Both the position numbers and the translations under genes were made by a program. Positions 14,962-24,284 of a DNA stretch of 64,000 nucleotides are shown in pieces (positions within the stretch are counted from its first letter, which is position 1; every line of letters begins with the position of its first letter). Source of the DNA: an uncultured Flavobacteriaceae bacterium. GTDB lineage: Bacteria > Bacteroidota > Bacteroidia > Flavobacteriales > Flavobacteriaceae. The stretch covers positions 62,001-126,000 of the forward strand of contig CALHGE010000013.1 in the NCBI GenBank assembly GCA_938029725.1, read 5' to 3'. Under the pieces are notes generated by a model. That model did no database searches. It had not been told where the DNA came from and saw only the letters and a program-made list of their open reading frames with translations.

Positions 14962-17313
14962 CTAACCAAGTAATTTTCGCCACCAAGGTTTAGCCAAGGC
15001 TTCCCCATAAGTGTACTCTCTCTCATAACCACTTTTTTTATAATTAGTATCATTCAATAAAAAAGCCATGTTAGGTAGACGTTCATTTTCAAACATTTTT
15101 TTTGGAATATTCAACATTCGTTTATTCAGAAAATTAGCTCGAATAACATAAACCAACAAATCTGCATAGTGACCTAACAACAAGGTGTCAGTAGCTGCGT
15201 TTACTGGCGCAGTATCAACAATTACATAATCATAATTTTCTTTTCCATATGCCATAATCTTATCAAAACGGCCATTAGTCAGCAATTCTGATGGGTTTGG
15301 TGGGGCGTCGCCAGCTACCAAAATATCAACACTAGCCCTCTCATTATGCGTAATGAGGTCACTCAATTTCGAATTAGGATCTGCTAAAAATTGACACAAT
15401 CCTGGTTTTTGTTTTAAGCTTAAATAAACCGCTATTCTTGGCTTTCTAATATCAGCCTCTACCAGCAATACTTTTTTATTTAATAAGGATAAGGCCCGTG
15501 CCAAATTAATGGCAATAAATGTTTTGCCTTCGCCTGCGATAGTTGATGAAATAAAAATATTCTTAGCGCCACCTAACTCCCCTGACAACATGTAATTTAC
15601 GTTGGTTCTCAATAAGCGTAGTGATTCTGCTATATTACTCCTATCCTGCTCAAAAGCAATAATCTTATTTTTGGCCTTAGCTGCTGGAATATCCCCAAGC
15701 ATGGGTCCTTTGATCACATCTTCAATATCTTCAAGTGTATGTATTTTATTATCTAATAGCGATTGTGCACCAAGAAAAAATGCGGGTATAAGAAAACCTA
15801 ATAATACACTTGAAAGCAATACTATTGTTTTTCTGGGAGCAACTGGAATTTGGCTTCCAAAAGCCCTATCAATAACTTTAGCATTGGGTGCAGTAATGGC
15901 TAATGAAATTGAATTTTCCTCTCTTTTTTGTAACAAGTATAGGTATAGAGTCTCATAGATTTCTTGTTGGCGCTCTATGTCTTTAATATCACGTTCTTTT
16001 TTAGGTGCAGAAAAAATTTTCGAATTAAACCTACTCTCCTGAAGCTTCGCCTCGTTTAGTGAAATCACCAGTGATGATCGAGAATTACGCAAACCTTGGT
16101 CAATACTAGCTCTTAAAACTGAAATTTGATTGTTTAAATTCGCAATAAGAGGATTTCCTTCATTCGCACTTGCCAACAATCTATTTCTCTCTAAAACCAA
16201 GTTATTATAGTTGATAGTATTTTGGCCAGTATTCTCATTAACTGCTCCTAAATTTGCTGGTATTAACTCATTTTTATTTGTTTTCATGTATTCAGTGACA
16301 TAATCAACCAGCTTTATTTGTGCTGTTAGCTCTCCAATTTGATTTGCTACCGCAGCATTGGAAGCCAGTACTAAGCTTGATTCTGAATCTAAATTACTTA
16401 ATCTGTTACTAGTTTTGTAATTTTCGACACCCTTGTCTAAGCTGGTTAGTTCAACAGAAATATCATCTATTCTGTTACTGATGAATTCATCAGTAACCTG
16501 GGCTATTTGGCTTTTATTTTCAATGGCATCGTTGTTATAGTTAAAGACTAACTTATCCAAAATATTTTTGGCTTTTAATTTCACGGGGTCTTGTAAAGTG
16601 AGTATTAAAAGATTTGATTTAATATTTTCTGGTATAATTACAATACGTTTCCTTAGCGCAATAGCGACCTCCTCTAAAGGGCTTATTTTTATAACAAATG
16701 TCTGATCTAGTTCTACGTTATTAATATCAATAGGAGTAACTATGATGTCACTAAATTCTACGGAAATTTTTTCTCCAAAATAACCTTCACCAATTTCATC
16801 ACCATCATTATTATATAATCGATATTGAGTTGTTGATTTGGGGTGAATAGAAAATTGGGTATTTAACTGGTTGAGTACTGAATCACTTACAAAAAAATTA
16901 ATATTGAAAGGTATCTCGTTTTTGTAAAGTTCTTTAGAAGCAAAGTTGCTTTTGGAGAAATAAGTTATATTCAACCCCAGCTCCTTAATCACTTTTTCAA
17001 TCAAGGATTTTGATTTTAGAATACCTATCTCAGTATCCAATGAAGTTTTTGGACCCCCAAACAAACCTAAATCTTCAAAAGTAGATATTTCAGAAGTTGA
17101 ACCGCCATCGTTATCTTCATCGTTTATTAAAATTGTAGCAGACATTTCATATTCATAGGTCGCTACTTGTAGATATAAAAATGCTGCAACCGCGGCCAGT
17201 ATAACACTTAGAATAATAAACTTCCAATGATATAAATATTTTGCTATTACTTCCCTTAAGTTGATTTTATCATCTTTAAAAATACGAGATGATTTGTAAC
17301 TACTTTCTTGCAT
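14962..17313 (-). CDS. wzc: Wzc-type polysaccharide co-polymerase and tyrosine autokinase
   Basis: 783 residues from the ATG at 17313 (an earlier in-frame start at 17400 would add an unlikely 29 residues). Order: membrane helix near residues 30-50; a Wzz/GumC periplasmic domain with long coiled coil (roughly 60-480); a second helix with the P-x2-P-x4 region (about 485-515); then a BY-kinase domain with Walker A' I-A-G-E-G-K-T near 590, V-L-L-V-E-A-D-I-R-K-P and Y-D-Y-V-I-V-D-T-A-P. The C-terminus has a few spaced Tyr (Y-x-x-S-G-Y-E-R-E-Y-T-Y), a short tyrosine cluster. It controls chain length and export of the polymer built by the upstream genes. No Wza-type outer membrane exporter lies in the window. 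Confidence 0.88.
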   Translation of the reverse strand: MQESSYKSSRIFKDDKINLREVIAKYLYHWKFIILSVILAAVAAFLYLQVATYEYEMSATILINDEDNDGGSTSEISTFEDLGLFGGPKTSLDTEIGILKSKSLIEKVIKELGLNITYFSKSNFASKELYKNEIPFNINFFVSDSVLNQLNTQFSIHPKSTTQYRLYNNDGDEIGEGYFGEKISVEFSDIIVTPIDINNVELDQTFVIKISPLEEVAIALRKRIVIIPENIKSNLLILTLQDPVKLKAKNILDKLVFNYNNDAIENKSQIAQVTDEFISNRIDDISVELTSLDKGVENYKTSNRLSNLDSESSLVLASNAAVANQIGELTAQIKLVDYVTEYMKTNKNELIPANLGAVNENTGQNTINYNNLVLERNRLLASANEGNPLIANLNNQISVLRASIDQGLRNSRSSLVISLNEAKLQESRFNSKIFSAPKKERDIKDIERQQEIYETLYLYLLQKREENSISLAITAPNAKVIDRAFGSQIPVAPRKTIVLLSSVLLGFLIPAFFLGAQSLLDNKIHTLEDIEDVIKGPMLGDIPAAKAKNKIIAFEQDRSNIAESLRLLRTNVNYMLSGELGGAKNIFISSTIAGEGKTFIAINLARALSLLNKKVLLVEADIRKPRIAVYLSLKQKPGLCQFLADPNSKLSDLITHNERASVDILVAGDAPPNPSELLTNGRFDKIMAYGKENYDYVIVDTAPVNAATDTLLLGHYADLLVYVIRANFLNKRMLNIPKKMFENERLPNMAFLLNDTNYKKSGYEREYTYGEALAKPWWRKLLG

Positions 17314-17445
17314 AATTCTATTTGTTATACACCCTATTATTACCGAGGAAATTTCCAGCCAGAAAAGCAGTATACCAAAATGATACCGCCTTAAGAACAA
17401 CTTTAAACTCTACAGCTATTCTTAGTTCCTTTAAACACATACCCT

Positions 17446-18480
17446 TTACTTTTCTTGATAATATTTTTTATACCAAAATACAAATTTATACAATCCTTGG
17501 TTCAAGTCTGTTGATGGCTTATATCCGATTGCCTTTTCTAACTTAGAGGAATCTGCATATGTTATCTTAACATCCCCATCTTGCATGGGCATGAAATTTT
17601 TAACTGCTGTTTTATTCATTTCCTTTTCTAGACCGTAAATAAAATCCATTAATTTCACAGGCTTCGAATTACCGATGTTAAAAATAGTTGCTTTAGGCTT
17701 TTGTTCCTTATTAAATTTAAGCACCAGCTTCAGTACGCCATCTACGACGTCATCCACGTACGTAAAGTCGCGCTGCATATCACCATTATTAAACACATTG
17801 ATAGCATCGTCTTTACGTATAGCATCTGTAAAAAGCATTGGAGCCATATCTGGCCTACCCCAAGGACCGTAAACAGTAAAAAATCGTAATCCTGTTGTAT
17901 GTAAACCATATAAATGGCTGTACGAGTGTGCCATTAGTTCATTGCTCTTTTTTGTTGCAGCATATAAACTTACAGGAGTGTCTACTTTTTCGTCTTCAGA
18001 AAACGGAATATTAGTTCTATCACCATAGACAGAGGAGCTGGAAGCATAAATTAGATGCTCAATTTTATACGATCTACAACATTCTAAAATATTTAAGAAG
18101 CCTACAACATTAGACTGTATGTAGGCATGTGGATTCTCTATAGAATAACGAACACCGGCTTGGGCAGCTAAATTAATTACACAGTCGAACTTCTGTTCTT
18201 CGAATAGCTGTTCTAAACTTTTTAAGTCCGTAATATCAAGTTTTAGAAAAGAATAATTCTTATGTTTAGAACTACTAATATATCTCAAACCTACTGGTTC
18301 ACTCTTTGTTTCTATTCTGTTACAATCTATCCCAGCTTCAGATAAACGATCATACTTGAGATTTACATCGTAATAATCATTTATATTATCAATTCCAACA
18401 ACCTTCTCTCCTCTTTTCACCAAAGCAGCTGCCAAGTGAAAACCTATAAACCCTGCCGTTCCAGTAACAAGTATTTTCAT
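17446..18480 (-). CDS. NAD-dependent epimerase, UDP-glucuronate 4-epimerase type
   Basis: 344 residues, extended SDR fold. It has the G-T-A-G-F-I-G-F-H nucleotide loop at residues 7-15, G-I-D-N-I-N-D-Y-Y-D after strand 2, the catalytic S-S-S-S-V-Y-G and Y-A-A-T-K-K pair, and D-M-Q-R-D-F-T-Y-V-D-D in the C-terminal part. The N-D-Y-Y-D-x-x-L-K insertion and overall length fit bacterial UDP-GlcA to UDP-GalA epimerases (WbnF/LspL/GAE group). It would supply galacturonate to the polymer. Standalone promoter likely, as gaps of 186 bp upstream and 132 bp downstream separate it from neighbours. The specific sugar is inferred. Confidence 0.8.
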   Translation of the reverse strand: MKILVTGTAGFIGFHLAAALVKRGEKVVGIDNINDYYDVNLKYDRLSEAGIDCNRIETKSEPVGLRYISSSKHKNYSFLKLDITDLKSLEQLFEEQKFDCVINLAAQAGVRYSIENPHAYIQSNVVGFLNILECCRSYKIEHLIYASSSSVYGDRTNIPFSEDEKVDTPVSLYAATKKSNELMAHSYSHLYGLHTTGLRFFTVYGPWGRPDMAPMLFTDAIRKDDAINVFNNGDMQRDFTYVDDVVDGVLKLVLKFNKEQKPKATIFNIGNSKPVKLMDFIYGLEKEMNKTAVKNFMPMQDGDVKITYADSSKLEKAIGYKPSTDLNQGLYKFVFWYKKYYQEK

Positions 18481-18666
18481 TTGTCTTTTATTTTATACCT
18501 AAAACCCGAGAATATAATTATCCTAAATTCGACTAGACCTCTATTTTAACAGAATCAACCTCCTTGATTAGGCACATCATTAATACAATCTAATATTAGG
18601 CCTCATTTACCAAAAACATCAGCTACTCTTAGATTGATACGTATACCTCGCATATCTGCAATCAAC

Positions 18667-19959
18667 CTAATTTAAATTAGATTTAAAATCTTCGAACAGG
18701 TAATTGTAAACGTTTTTAAGTTCTAAATTATTCTCTTGTATTCTATTTTCTGTGTCTATGACATACCCAATTCCATCATGTTCACCGTTTTTAATTGCAA
18801 CAAAAGAAATATATTTTTTAAAATCTTCTATTTTAATTTTACCCACAATATTAAAATCATTTTGAATATCATTTGAATAAGTAAGTTCAACAAATAAACT
18901 ATCCCCTCGGTTATCTACAGTGAACATTTTTAAATCGTCTGACTCGCTAACAAATAAACTGAGAATGTTTTCAGCCTTCACTGCACTTTTCTCAGAATCA
19001 AATCTAATGAGAAAGTCTCTTGACATTCTAGGAGTGACTTCTATTACATTTTCTAACCCTATTATCTTTAAAAATTTCTGATGCTCTTTTAGTCTCCAGT
19101 AATACGTCAAATGACCATGTGGTTTTTGATGTAATCCTGTAGCAACTACCAAGCGTATTGGCAATGTCAATAATTCGCCAATAATCTGATCATAAACTTT
19201 TAAAATTTCAAATAAAGGGTCTTGTGTTTTTGGGCAATACCATTCAGGGTTTGCAAAATCACCATTGTACGCATTTGAATTAAACATAAAATGATGCTGA
19301 AAATGAGCTCCGGTATTCAAAAATAAATTAGAAAAGTCTGGTTCTGTATTTTTCCACTCGTTTATGAAGGCGTCAGCCAATAACTTATCAAGAATTAAAG
19401 CCTTTACTCCCACCTGAGATTTCAATTTCAAGATCTTCTGGAAGTAGAACTTATAGTCCTTTGGTGAAGTATAGATCAGCAGCCCTTTCAACAGCGCAAA
19501 TATTGACTTCATTTCTAACCTTCCATGAGCATTATCATTTACCGCTTGAGAAACAGCATTACTCAAACCAACAAATGTAGAAGAGCCTGAAGGTCTAGTC
19601 TGAGTCCACGGATCTGGCGCAAAAAACAAGGGTTTATTCAATCTATTCTCAACATTAAAAGGACTGACCGCAGCAACACTATAGCCGTTCTCTTCTATAG
19701 ACTCAAATATTTGTTTTAAGTCTTTCCTTCCAACAATATCACCAAGACGAAACACTTTGTGCTCATCGTAAGTTTTACCGGTCACTATTGTCAACCATTG
19801 AATCCACGGCTCCAACAATTCATATTTGCTTTCTGATGTTGTTTCTACAATTTTATTAGATTCAAATAATTTTTTAAAATTTGGTAAATGGTTTTGACTA
19901 ATATAATATTTTATGTACTCAAAATTAAGTTCATTTAAGCCAACTAAAATTGTTTTCAT
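18667..19959 (-). CDS. Alkaline phosphatase-fold protein in the polysaccharide cluster
   Basis: 430 residues without signal peptide. The start K-T-I-L-V-G-L-N-E-L-N-F-E-Y-I-x-x-Y and the L-P-N-F-K-K-L-F segment match the alkaline-phosphatase/phosphodiesterase (AlkP-like) superfamily. The stretch W-x-Q-W-L-T-I-V-T-G-K-T-Y-D-E-H holds a candidate nucleophile Thr, and H-F-Q-H-H-F-M plus the late H-D-G-I-G could bind metal. Related cytosolic proteins occur in O-antigen/capsule loci and are called nucleotide pyrophosphatase-like; their substrate is not known to me. It may transfer or remove a phosphate-linked group. AT-rich gaps on both sides (525 bp upstream) suggest its own promoter. Confidence 0.55.
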   Translation of the reverse strand: MKTILVGLNELNFEYIKYYISQNHLPNFKKLFESNKIVETTSESKYELLEPWIQWLTIVTGKTYDEHKVFRLGDIVGRKDLKQIFESIEENGYSVAAVSPFNVENRLNKPLFFAPDPWTQTRPSGSSTFVGLSNAVSQAVNDNAHGRLEMKSIFALLKGLLIYTSPKDYKFYFQKILKLKSQVGVKALILDKLLADAFINEWKNTEPDFSNLFLNTGAHFQHHFMFNSNAYNGDFANPEWYCPKTQDPLFEILKVYDQIIGELLTLPIRLVVATGLHQKPHGHLTYYWRLKEHQKFLKIIGLENVIEVTPRMSRDFLIRFDSEKSAVKAENILSLFVSESDDLKMFTVDNRGDSLFVELTYSNDIQNDFNIVGKIKIEDFKKYISFVAIKNGEHDGIGYVIDTENRIQENNLELKNVYNYLFEDFKSNLN

Positions 19960-20484
19960 TTCTATGTAATTTAAAACTGTAAAATTGGTTTTTTAATATC
20001 TATTTAAATAGCTTTAGTTATCGCGTCTCTACTATCAAACAACCATAGCTCACCTCACGCTTTCTGTATCGACCTTAACTCAACAAAGTTAGCCCTAAAG
20101 AACTTAACTGGCATAGATTGAATTGTAAACAAACTATACAAACCTCCGCAAAGTAGAGTGCTGTTGATACGACTCGATAAACTGCATAGAAACCTAGTTG
20201 TTAAGCAATTTACATCTTAAAATGTAGCCCAATTCTTCCCTATTTGCAATTTCATCACCTTGTTCATTTTACGCTAGAAACGGACTAAACTTCAAATGTT
20301 GTGGTAAAGTAGAGCCCCATCTAATCTATAAATCAAAAAAAACTGATACTAACTTAAATAAAACACATCTGCTATCATGAATGCGAGAGCTAGCTTTTTG
20401 AAAATCAAATGTTAAGAACCCTATATTTTTCATCTTAAATCCATATCAAAGGGTTTCCATTTTATAGCCACTTATTCCATAACG
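19960..20484. other. Intergenic region within the polysaccharide cluster, no gene seen
   Basis: 525 bp between two minus-strand genes. Reading frames are short and broken on both strands; I see no tRNA, terminator with T run or IS termini. A minus-strand stretch near 20150-20320 has somewhat higher GC and could be the remains of a gene, but no family is recognisable. Confidence 0.4.
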
Positions 20485-21291
20485 TCATCTGGGGTCTAAC
20501 TTTTTAACTTGTTCAAATAAAAACGTTGGAATGAAAGCGAGCGCTAAAGTAAGTAATGAAAAATGGTACTTATACCAAGGATGCCCTATTAATTTATAAC
20601 CATCTAATATAACTTTGAACATATTCCATCTAAACTGAAAATTTTTACGCGAGGCGTAATTATCATTCATTCGATACTGAAATAAGGTTTTGGGGATGTT
20701 AGCAATTTTACAACCATTTCCAACCGCTTTAAACCATAAGTGATAATCTTGTGACGTTTTAAACCTTTCATCATACCCATCAATTTCGCGTATTGCAGAT
20801 GTGCGCATCATTACTGTTGGATGCGAAAGAGGGTTTAGCTTAGGCAATAATTTGATTATTTCTTTATGAGAAACAGGTACCGTTCGTTCACCAATAATCT
20901 TTCCTATTTCTGAAATATCTTGAGAAAAAGTGCCTACAATATCGATAGTAGGATGGGTATCAAAAAAAAGAATTTGCTCTGTAAACCTTTCAGTAAGTGA
21001 AATATCATCAGCATCCATACGGGCAAGAAATTCACCTTTTGCCAAGTGAATCAATTTATTTAAGTTTTTTGTTAATCCTAAATTATCTTTATTCGTAAAA
21101 ACTTTTATACGTGTATCTTTTGCAGCAAATACTTTTAATATATTGGCTGAATTATCTACTGAACAGTCATCTACAATTAAAAACTCAAAGTTCGAGAAAG
21201 ATTGATTTAAAATACTCTCAATCGCTTCTACTAGATATAATTGAGCATTATAAACAGACATGATAACGCTTACTCTTGGTTTCTCTTTCAT
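20485..21291 (-). CDS. Family 2 glycosyltransferase
   Basis: 268 residues, GT-A fold. Typical elements are V-S-V-I-M-S-V-Y-N-A at 7-16, F-L-I-V-D-D-C-S-V-D-N-S at 37-48, and the nucleotide-sugar/metal motif R-M-D-A-D-D at 91-96, followed by H-P-T-V-M-M-R and Y-D-E-R-F-K-T-S-Q-D-Y-H-L-W. The E/QDYxLW acceptor motif is typical of inverting GT2 enzymes. It adds one sugar to the lipid-linked repeat unit at the cytoplasmic face. Donor and linkage are not predictable. It is 9 bp downstream of the TupA-like gene, forming a small co-transcribed set. Confidence 0.85.
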   Translation of the reverse strand: MKEKPRVSVIMSVYNAQLYLVEAIESILNQSFSNFEFLIVDDCSVDNSANILKVFAAKDTRIKVFTNKDNLGLTKNLNKLIHLAKGEFLARMDADDISLTERFTEQILFFDTHPTIDIVGTFSQDISEIGKIIGERTVPVSHKEIIKLLPKLNPLSHPTVMMRTSAIREIDGYDERFKTSQDYHLWFKAVGNGCKIANIPKTLFQYRMNDNYASRKNFQFRWNMFKVILDGYKLIGHPWYKYHFSLLTLALAFIPTFLFEQVKKLDPR

Positions 21292-21300
21292 AATCTTCTT

Positions 21301-22260
21301 TTAAGATAATCTGTTTAGTAGGTCTAAATTATAATTAGGGTTTGGCAGATCAAGATGTGAACCTAATAATTCGTCATAGTTGTTTGCAACAGGTACTAAT
21401 GGAAGCAGACCACTGCCTGGAAAAAAGGTTAATTCACCAAATATAATCTGGTTAGGAGGATTATAGAAATCAACTCGAACATACGGAAAAGGTGCACTAA
21501 GTTCCCTAGCCAATTCCTTCATTTCATTAAATTGTGGAGGACAAGCAACGATATGCTTTGATTTTGTAAATCTTTCATAGGTGAAATCTACCTTGTTCCA
21601 ACCAATATCATAAAAATCAACATAGTGAACACCTTCATAGTCATTATTGATTTGTAAAAACTTAGGCTCTCCATTAAAGCACATAAATTTATAATCAATT
21701 AGAGGCTGGTGGTCTATTAATTTTTCTATTATGATTCTTGGCTGCATGTCTTTATAATTCCATTCCCTACCCGATGCAAATACATTTAATTTCAACCAAG
21801 AGTTCATTATTTTTTTCCACTTATTCCAATCTAGATCAGTTTTGTCTTTACATATCAAATTCTGACCACAACCATGCGTGGTCTTTGCAACGAAACGATT
21901 GGGCAAAGATTCAAAATCAATTTCATCTGCACTTTTAAAGACTCCAAGTACTTCGTTTAAAAGATTCTCATGGCCAAGCTTCATTAAATAGGCATGAACA
22001 TCATATTTATCGGTGCAGACGGGCATTTTATCATTTCTATAGAACAACTTCAACCATTGTAATTTTTCAGTATAGGTTTTAGGTTTTTTTAAATTGATTT
22101 CGCGCCCAAATCTTTTTTTGTACAACGTTATTATACGCGCTTCATCTGTGAACCTTATTAACGCAATTTTCTCGAAAATTGCCCTGACATTTGAATAAAG
22201 AAGATTTCCAAATGCAGATTTAATTGCTTTCTCCTTGATAAGATGGGTTAAATATGACAT
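21301..22260 (-). CDS. TupA-like ATP-grasp / capsular polysaccharide synthesis protein
   Basis: 319 residues. The sequence K-K-P-K-T-Y-T-E-K-L-Q-W-L-K-L-F-Y and T-D-K-Y-D-V-H-A-Y near residues 55-95, followed by F-V-A-K-T-T-H-G-C-G and a late P-Y-V-R-V-D-F-Y motif, are those of the TupA-like ATP-grasp family (teichuronopeptide biosynthesis protein homologues). Family members lie in capsule and O-antigen loci and are thought to attach an amino acid (amide ligation) or act on a polymer sugar. The exact reaction is unknown. Co-transcribed with the GT2 gene 9 bp downstream. Confidence 0.75.
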   Translation of the reverse strand: MSYLTHLIKEKAIKSAFGNLLYSNVRAIFEKIALIRFTDEARIITLYKKRFGREINLKKPKTYTEKLQWLKLFYRNDKMPVCTDKYDVHAYLMKLGHENLLNEVLGVFKSADEIDFESLPNRFVAKTTHGCGQNLICKDKTDLDWNKWKKIMNSWLKLNVFASGREWNYKDMQPRIIIEKLIDHQPLIDYKFMCFNGEPKFLQINNDYEGVHYVDFYDIGWNKVDFTYERFTKSKHIVACPPQFNEMKELARELSAPFPYVRVDFYNPPNQIIFGELTFFPGSGLLPLVPVANNYDELLGSHLDLPNPNYNLDLLNRLS

Positions 22261-22351
22261 CTATTTATTTTATTATGTTTTGTTCTTCAATTTTGATTGC
22301 TGTGTACCCTTGCGTTTGTCGATGCTCTAAATTGTTAATGAATCTAAAGGA

Positions 22352-23155
22352 CTACCGATTATCTATTTTTCTAAATATCGAAGTCAAACCTCCAGATATC
22401 TCTTTGATTGCCAATCTTAAGATCGTTAAAATCATAAAGTACAATCTTAAAACAAAACTGGGGCAATATGCCTTTAACAAATAGTGATTCTCTAATATGA
22501 GTTGTTTAAAGATTCCTTTAGAGTTTGATATGCCGCCATCACACATCACTACCAACGGCTTATTTACAAATATAAAATCATAACCCGCTGTATAGATTCT
22601 GAATATCAACTCAGCATCGGAGGCAATTTTGTAAGCCAAGTTGAAAAAGCCTACTTTATCATATATAAGTTTTGGAACAAATGTAGCAGGATGTCTAACC
22701 CCATTTTTGTATTGCTTCATTACCTTTTTGAACCTTTTTTCACTAGTCTTCAGTAATTGTTCTCCCGCATCACTTTTAAAAATGAGTTCTGCAGAGATAA
22801 CACTTTTTTTATTCGAGCTGTTATACGCTTCATGGATGGTAAACAAGGTGTTCTCAAAGTAATAATCATCAGAATTTAACAGAGCAATAACCTTTCCATT
22901 GGCTAAAGCAATTCCTTTGTTCATTGCATCATATATACCCTTATCTGGCTCAGAGATGTATTTCAGTTTGCCCTTAAACCGATCTTTATATTTCTCTATT
23001 ATACTAGTTGTATTATCGGTTGATGCTCCATCTATAATAATGTATTCATAGTTTTCATATGATTGACTTAGAACCGATTTTATTGTTCTCGCTATGGTTT
23101 TCTCACTATTATATGAAACTGTTATTATCGAGAAATCTATATCTGTATTACTCAT
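22352..23155 (-). CDS. Family 2 glycosyltransferase (WcaA/GT2 type)
   Basis: 267 residues, GT-A fold. F-S-I-I-T-V-S-Y-N-S is at 8-17, I-I-I-D-G-A-S-T-D-N-T at 39-49, D-K-G-I-Y-D-A-M-N-K-G at 71-81, and the metal/UDP site L-L-N-S-D-D at 92-97. The I-D-G-x-S-x-D-G/N-T and D-x-G-I-Y-D-A-M-N-K-G motifs mark the subgroup common in colanic-acid-like loci. C-terminal hydrophobic segments (about 225-255) suggest membrane contact. It overlaps the polymerase gene by 8 bp, so the two are translated together. Sugar specificity cannot be told. Confidence 0.85.
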   Translation of the reverse strand: MSNTDIDFSIITVSYNSEKTIARTIKSVLSQSYENYEYIIIDGASTDNTTSIIEKYKDRFKGKLKYISEPDKGIYDAMNKGIALANGKVIALLNSDDYYFENTLFTIHEAYNSSNKKSVISAELIFKSDAGEQLLKTSEKRFKKVMKQYKNGVRHPATFVPKLIYDKVGFFNLAYKIASDAELIFRIYTAGYDFIFVNKPLVVMCDGGISNSKGIFKQLILENHYLLKAYCPSFVLRLYFMILTILRLAIKEISGGLTSIFRKIDNR

Positions 23156-24218
23156 GTTTTATCCAATAAAAAGTCACTATAAAAAAAATAAAATCAAAAT
23201 TACCAATGAATATATCACTATCAAACAGGGCTCTTAATGTCAAAAGCATAAGAAGCCAGAAGATATAATTTTCCTTTACTTTTAAATAGTGAAAGGTAGA
23301 GTTTACGAAGAGCATGATAAATACAATACTGCCTATACCAACCCTTGAATGAAATTTTATAAAAGAGTTGTGGGGGTTGCCGTTAAATTGATTGAACAAA
23401 GGATCAAGTTCAAGAACATCAATACCTGTAAAAAGGTTTGCGAAATTTATATTTTCGAAGTATATACGCCATAATTCCCAGCGAGGAGTATCTAAGCCTG
23501 CACCTAAATTCGTCTCATTCGTTAAGAGCGTCCCAAATTCAAACCATAAGAAAAGACAAGATCCTATGAATAACGACATAGAAATTATACGTATTTTAAG
23601 GTTGTTCTTAAACTTATAATAAAAGACAATAGCAAATAACAAAGCACTAACTATCAAGCTTGTTCTTCCAAACAAAAAAAAAGCAAGTATCATTCCAATT
23701 ATTGGCGGTAGAAGTGGAAAACGGTTATGCGCTACTTTTAAATGAAAAAGCAAGAAAATAGTCCAAAAGATAACTGCAAATCCAGCGTGATTTCTACTTA
23801 AACCTTCATAAATATCGTTGGCATGCACATTTAACACGAACAAATTATAGCCAATAAATAAGATGGTTACCGCGTAAGCCCCTATCACCCAAGGGGTCAA
23901 TTTTTTAGAATCGTCTATTTGAAAATAGATAAAGGTTAGCAATAAATTACCCAGTAGGGCAATAGACCCTCCCAAATTATTTTGGGTAAAAAATAGATTG
24001 ACAATAGATGTTATGAGTAGCAAAAGAATCAGAAGCATTGATTCTGAAAAATAATTCCTATCCTTCACAGGAAAACACAGTATAAAAATAACTATAGATA
24101 GTATCGCTGAGGCCAAAATGAAGCCTCTTGAATGAGAGATGTCAGTTAAAGCCATCAGAATGAACAAAAAACCTACTAGCTGACTTATAATATTATTTTT
24201 ATCTAGCATCGTACTCAT
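23148..24218 (-). CDS. Wzy-like O-antigen/capsule polymerase (multi-spanning)
   Basis: 356 residues, about ten membrane helices and one larger periplasmic loop (roughly 230-275) containing T-P-R-W-E-L-W and G-N-P-H-N-S-F-I-K-F-H. The R-x-x-x-W and P-H-N-x-x-x motifs in the loop are those of the O-antigen ligase/polymerase (Wzy_C-like) superfamily. By position (next to flippase and glycosyltransferases, with wzc downstream) it is the polymerase of a Wzx/Wzy-dependent pathway. Ligase versus polymerase cannot be separated by sequence, but a Wzc co-polymerase in the locus favours polymerase. Confidence 0.75.
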   Translation of the reverse strand: MSTMLDKNNIISQLVGFLFILMALTDISHSRGFILASAILSIVIFILCFPVKDRNYFSESMLLILLLLITSIVNLFFTQNNLGGSIALLGNLLLTFIYFQIDDSKKLTPWVIGAYAVTILFIGYNLFVLNVHANDIYEGLSRNHAGFAVIFWTIFLLFHLKVAHNRFPLLPPIIGMILAFFLFGRTSLIVSALLFAIVFYYKFKNNLKIRIISMSLFIGSCLFLWFEFGTLLTNETNLGAGLDTPRWELWRIYFENINFANLFTGIDVLELDPLFNQFNGNPHNSFIKFHSRVGIGSIVFIMLFVNSTFHYLKVKENYIFWLLMLLTLRALFDSDIFIGNFDFIFFIVTFYWIKHE

Positions 24219-24284
24219 TGGTATTGTAGACGGTTAAAAATTTGACACTCCTAATAAGATCACATTTAAAAATTCACAAAACAC

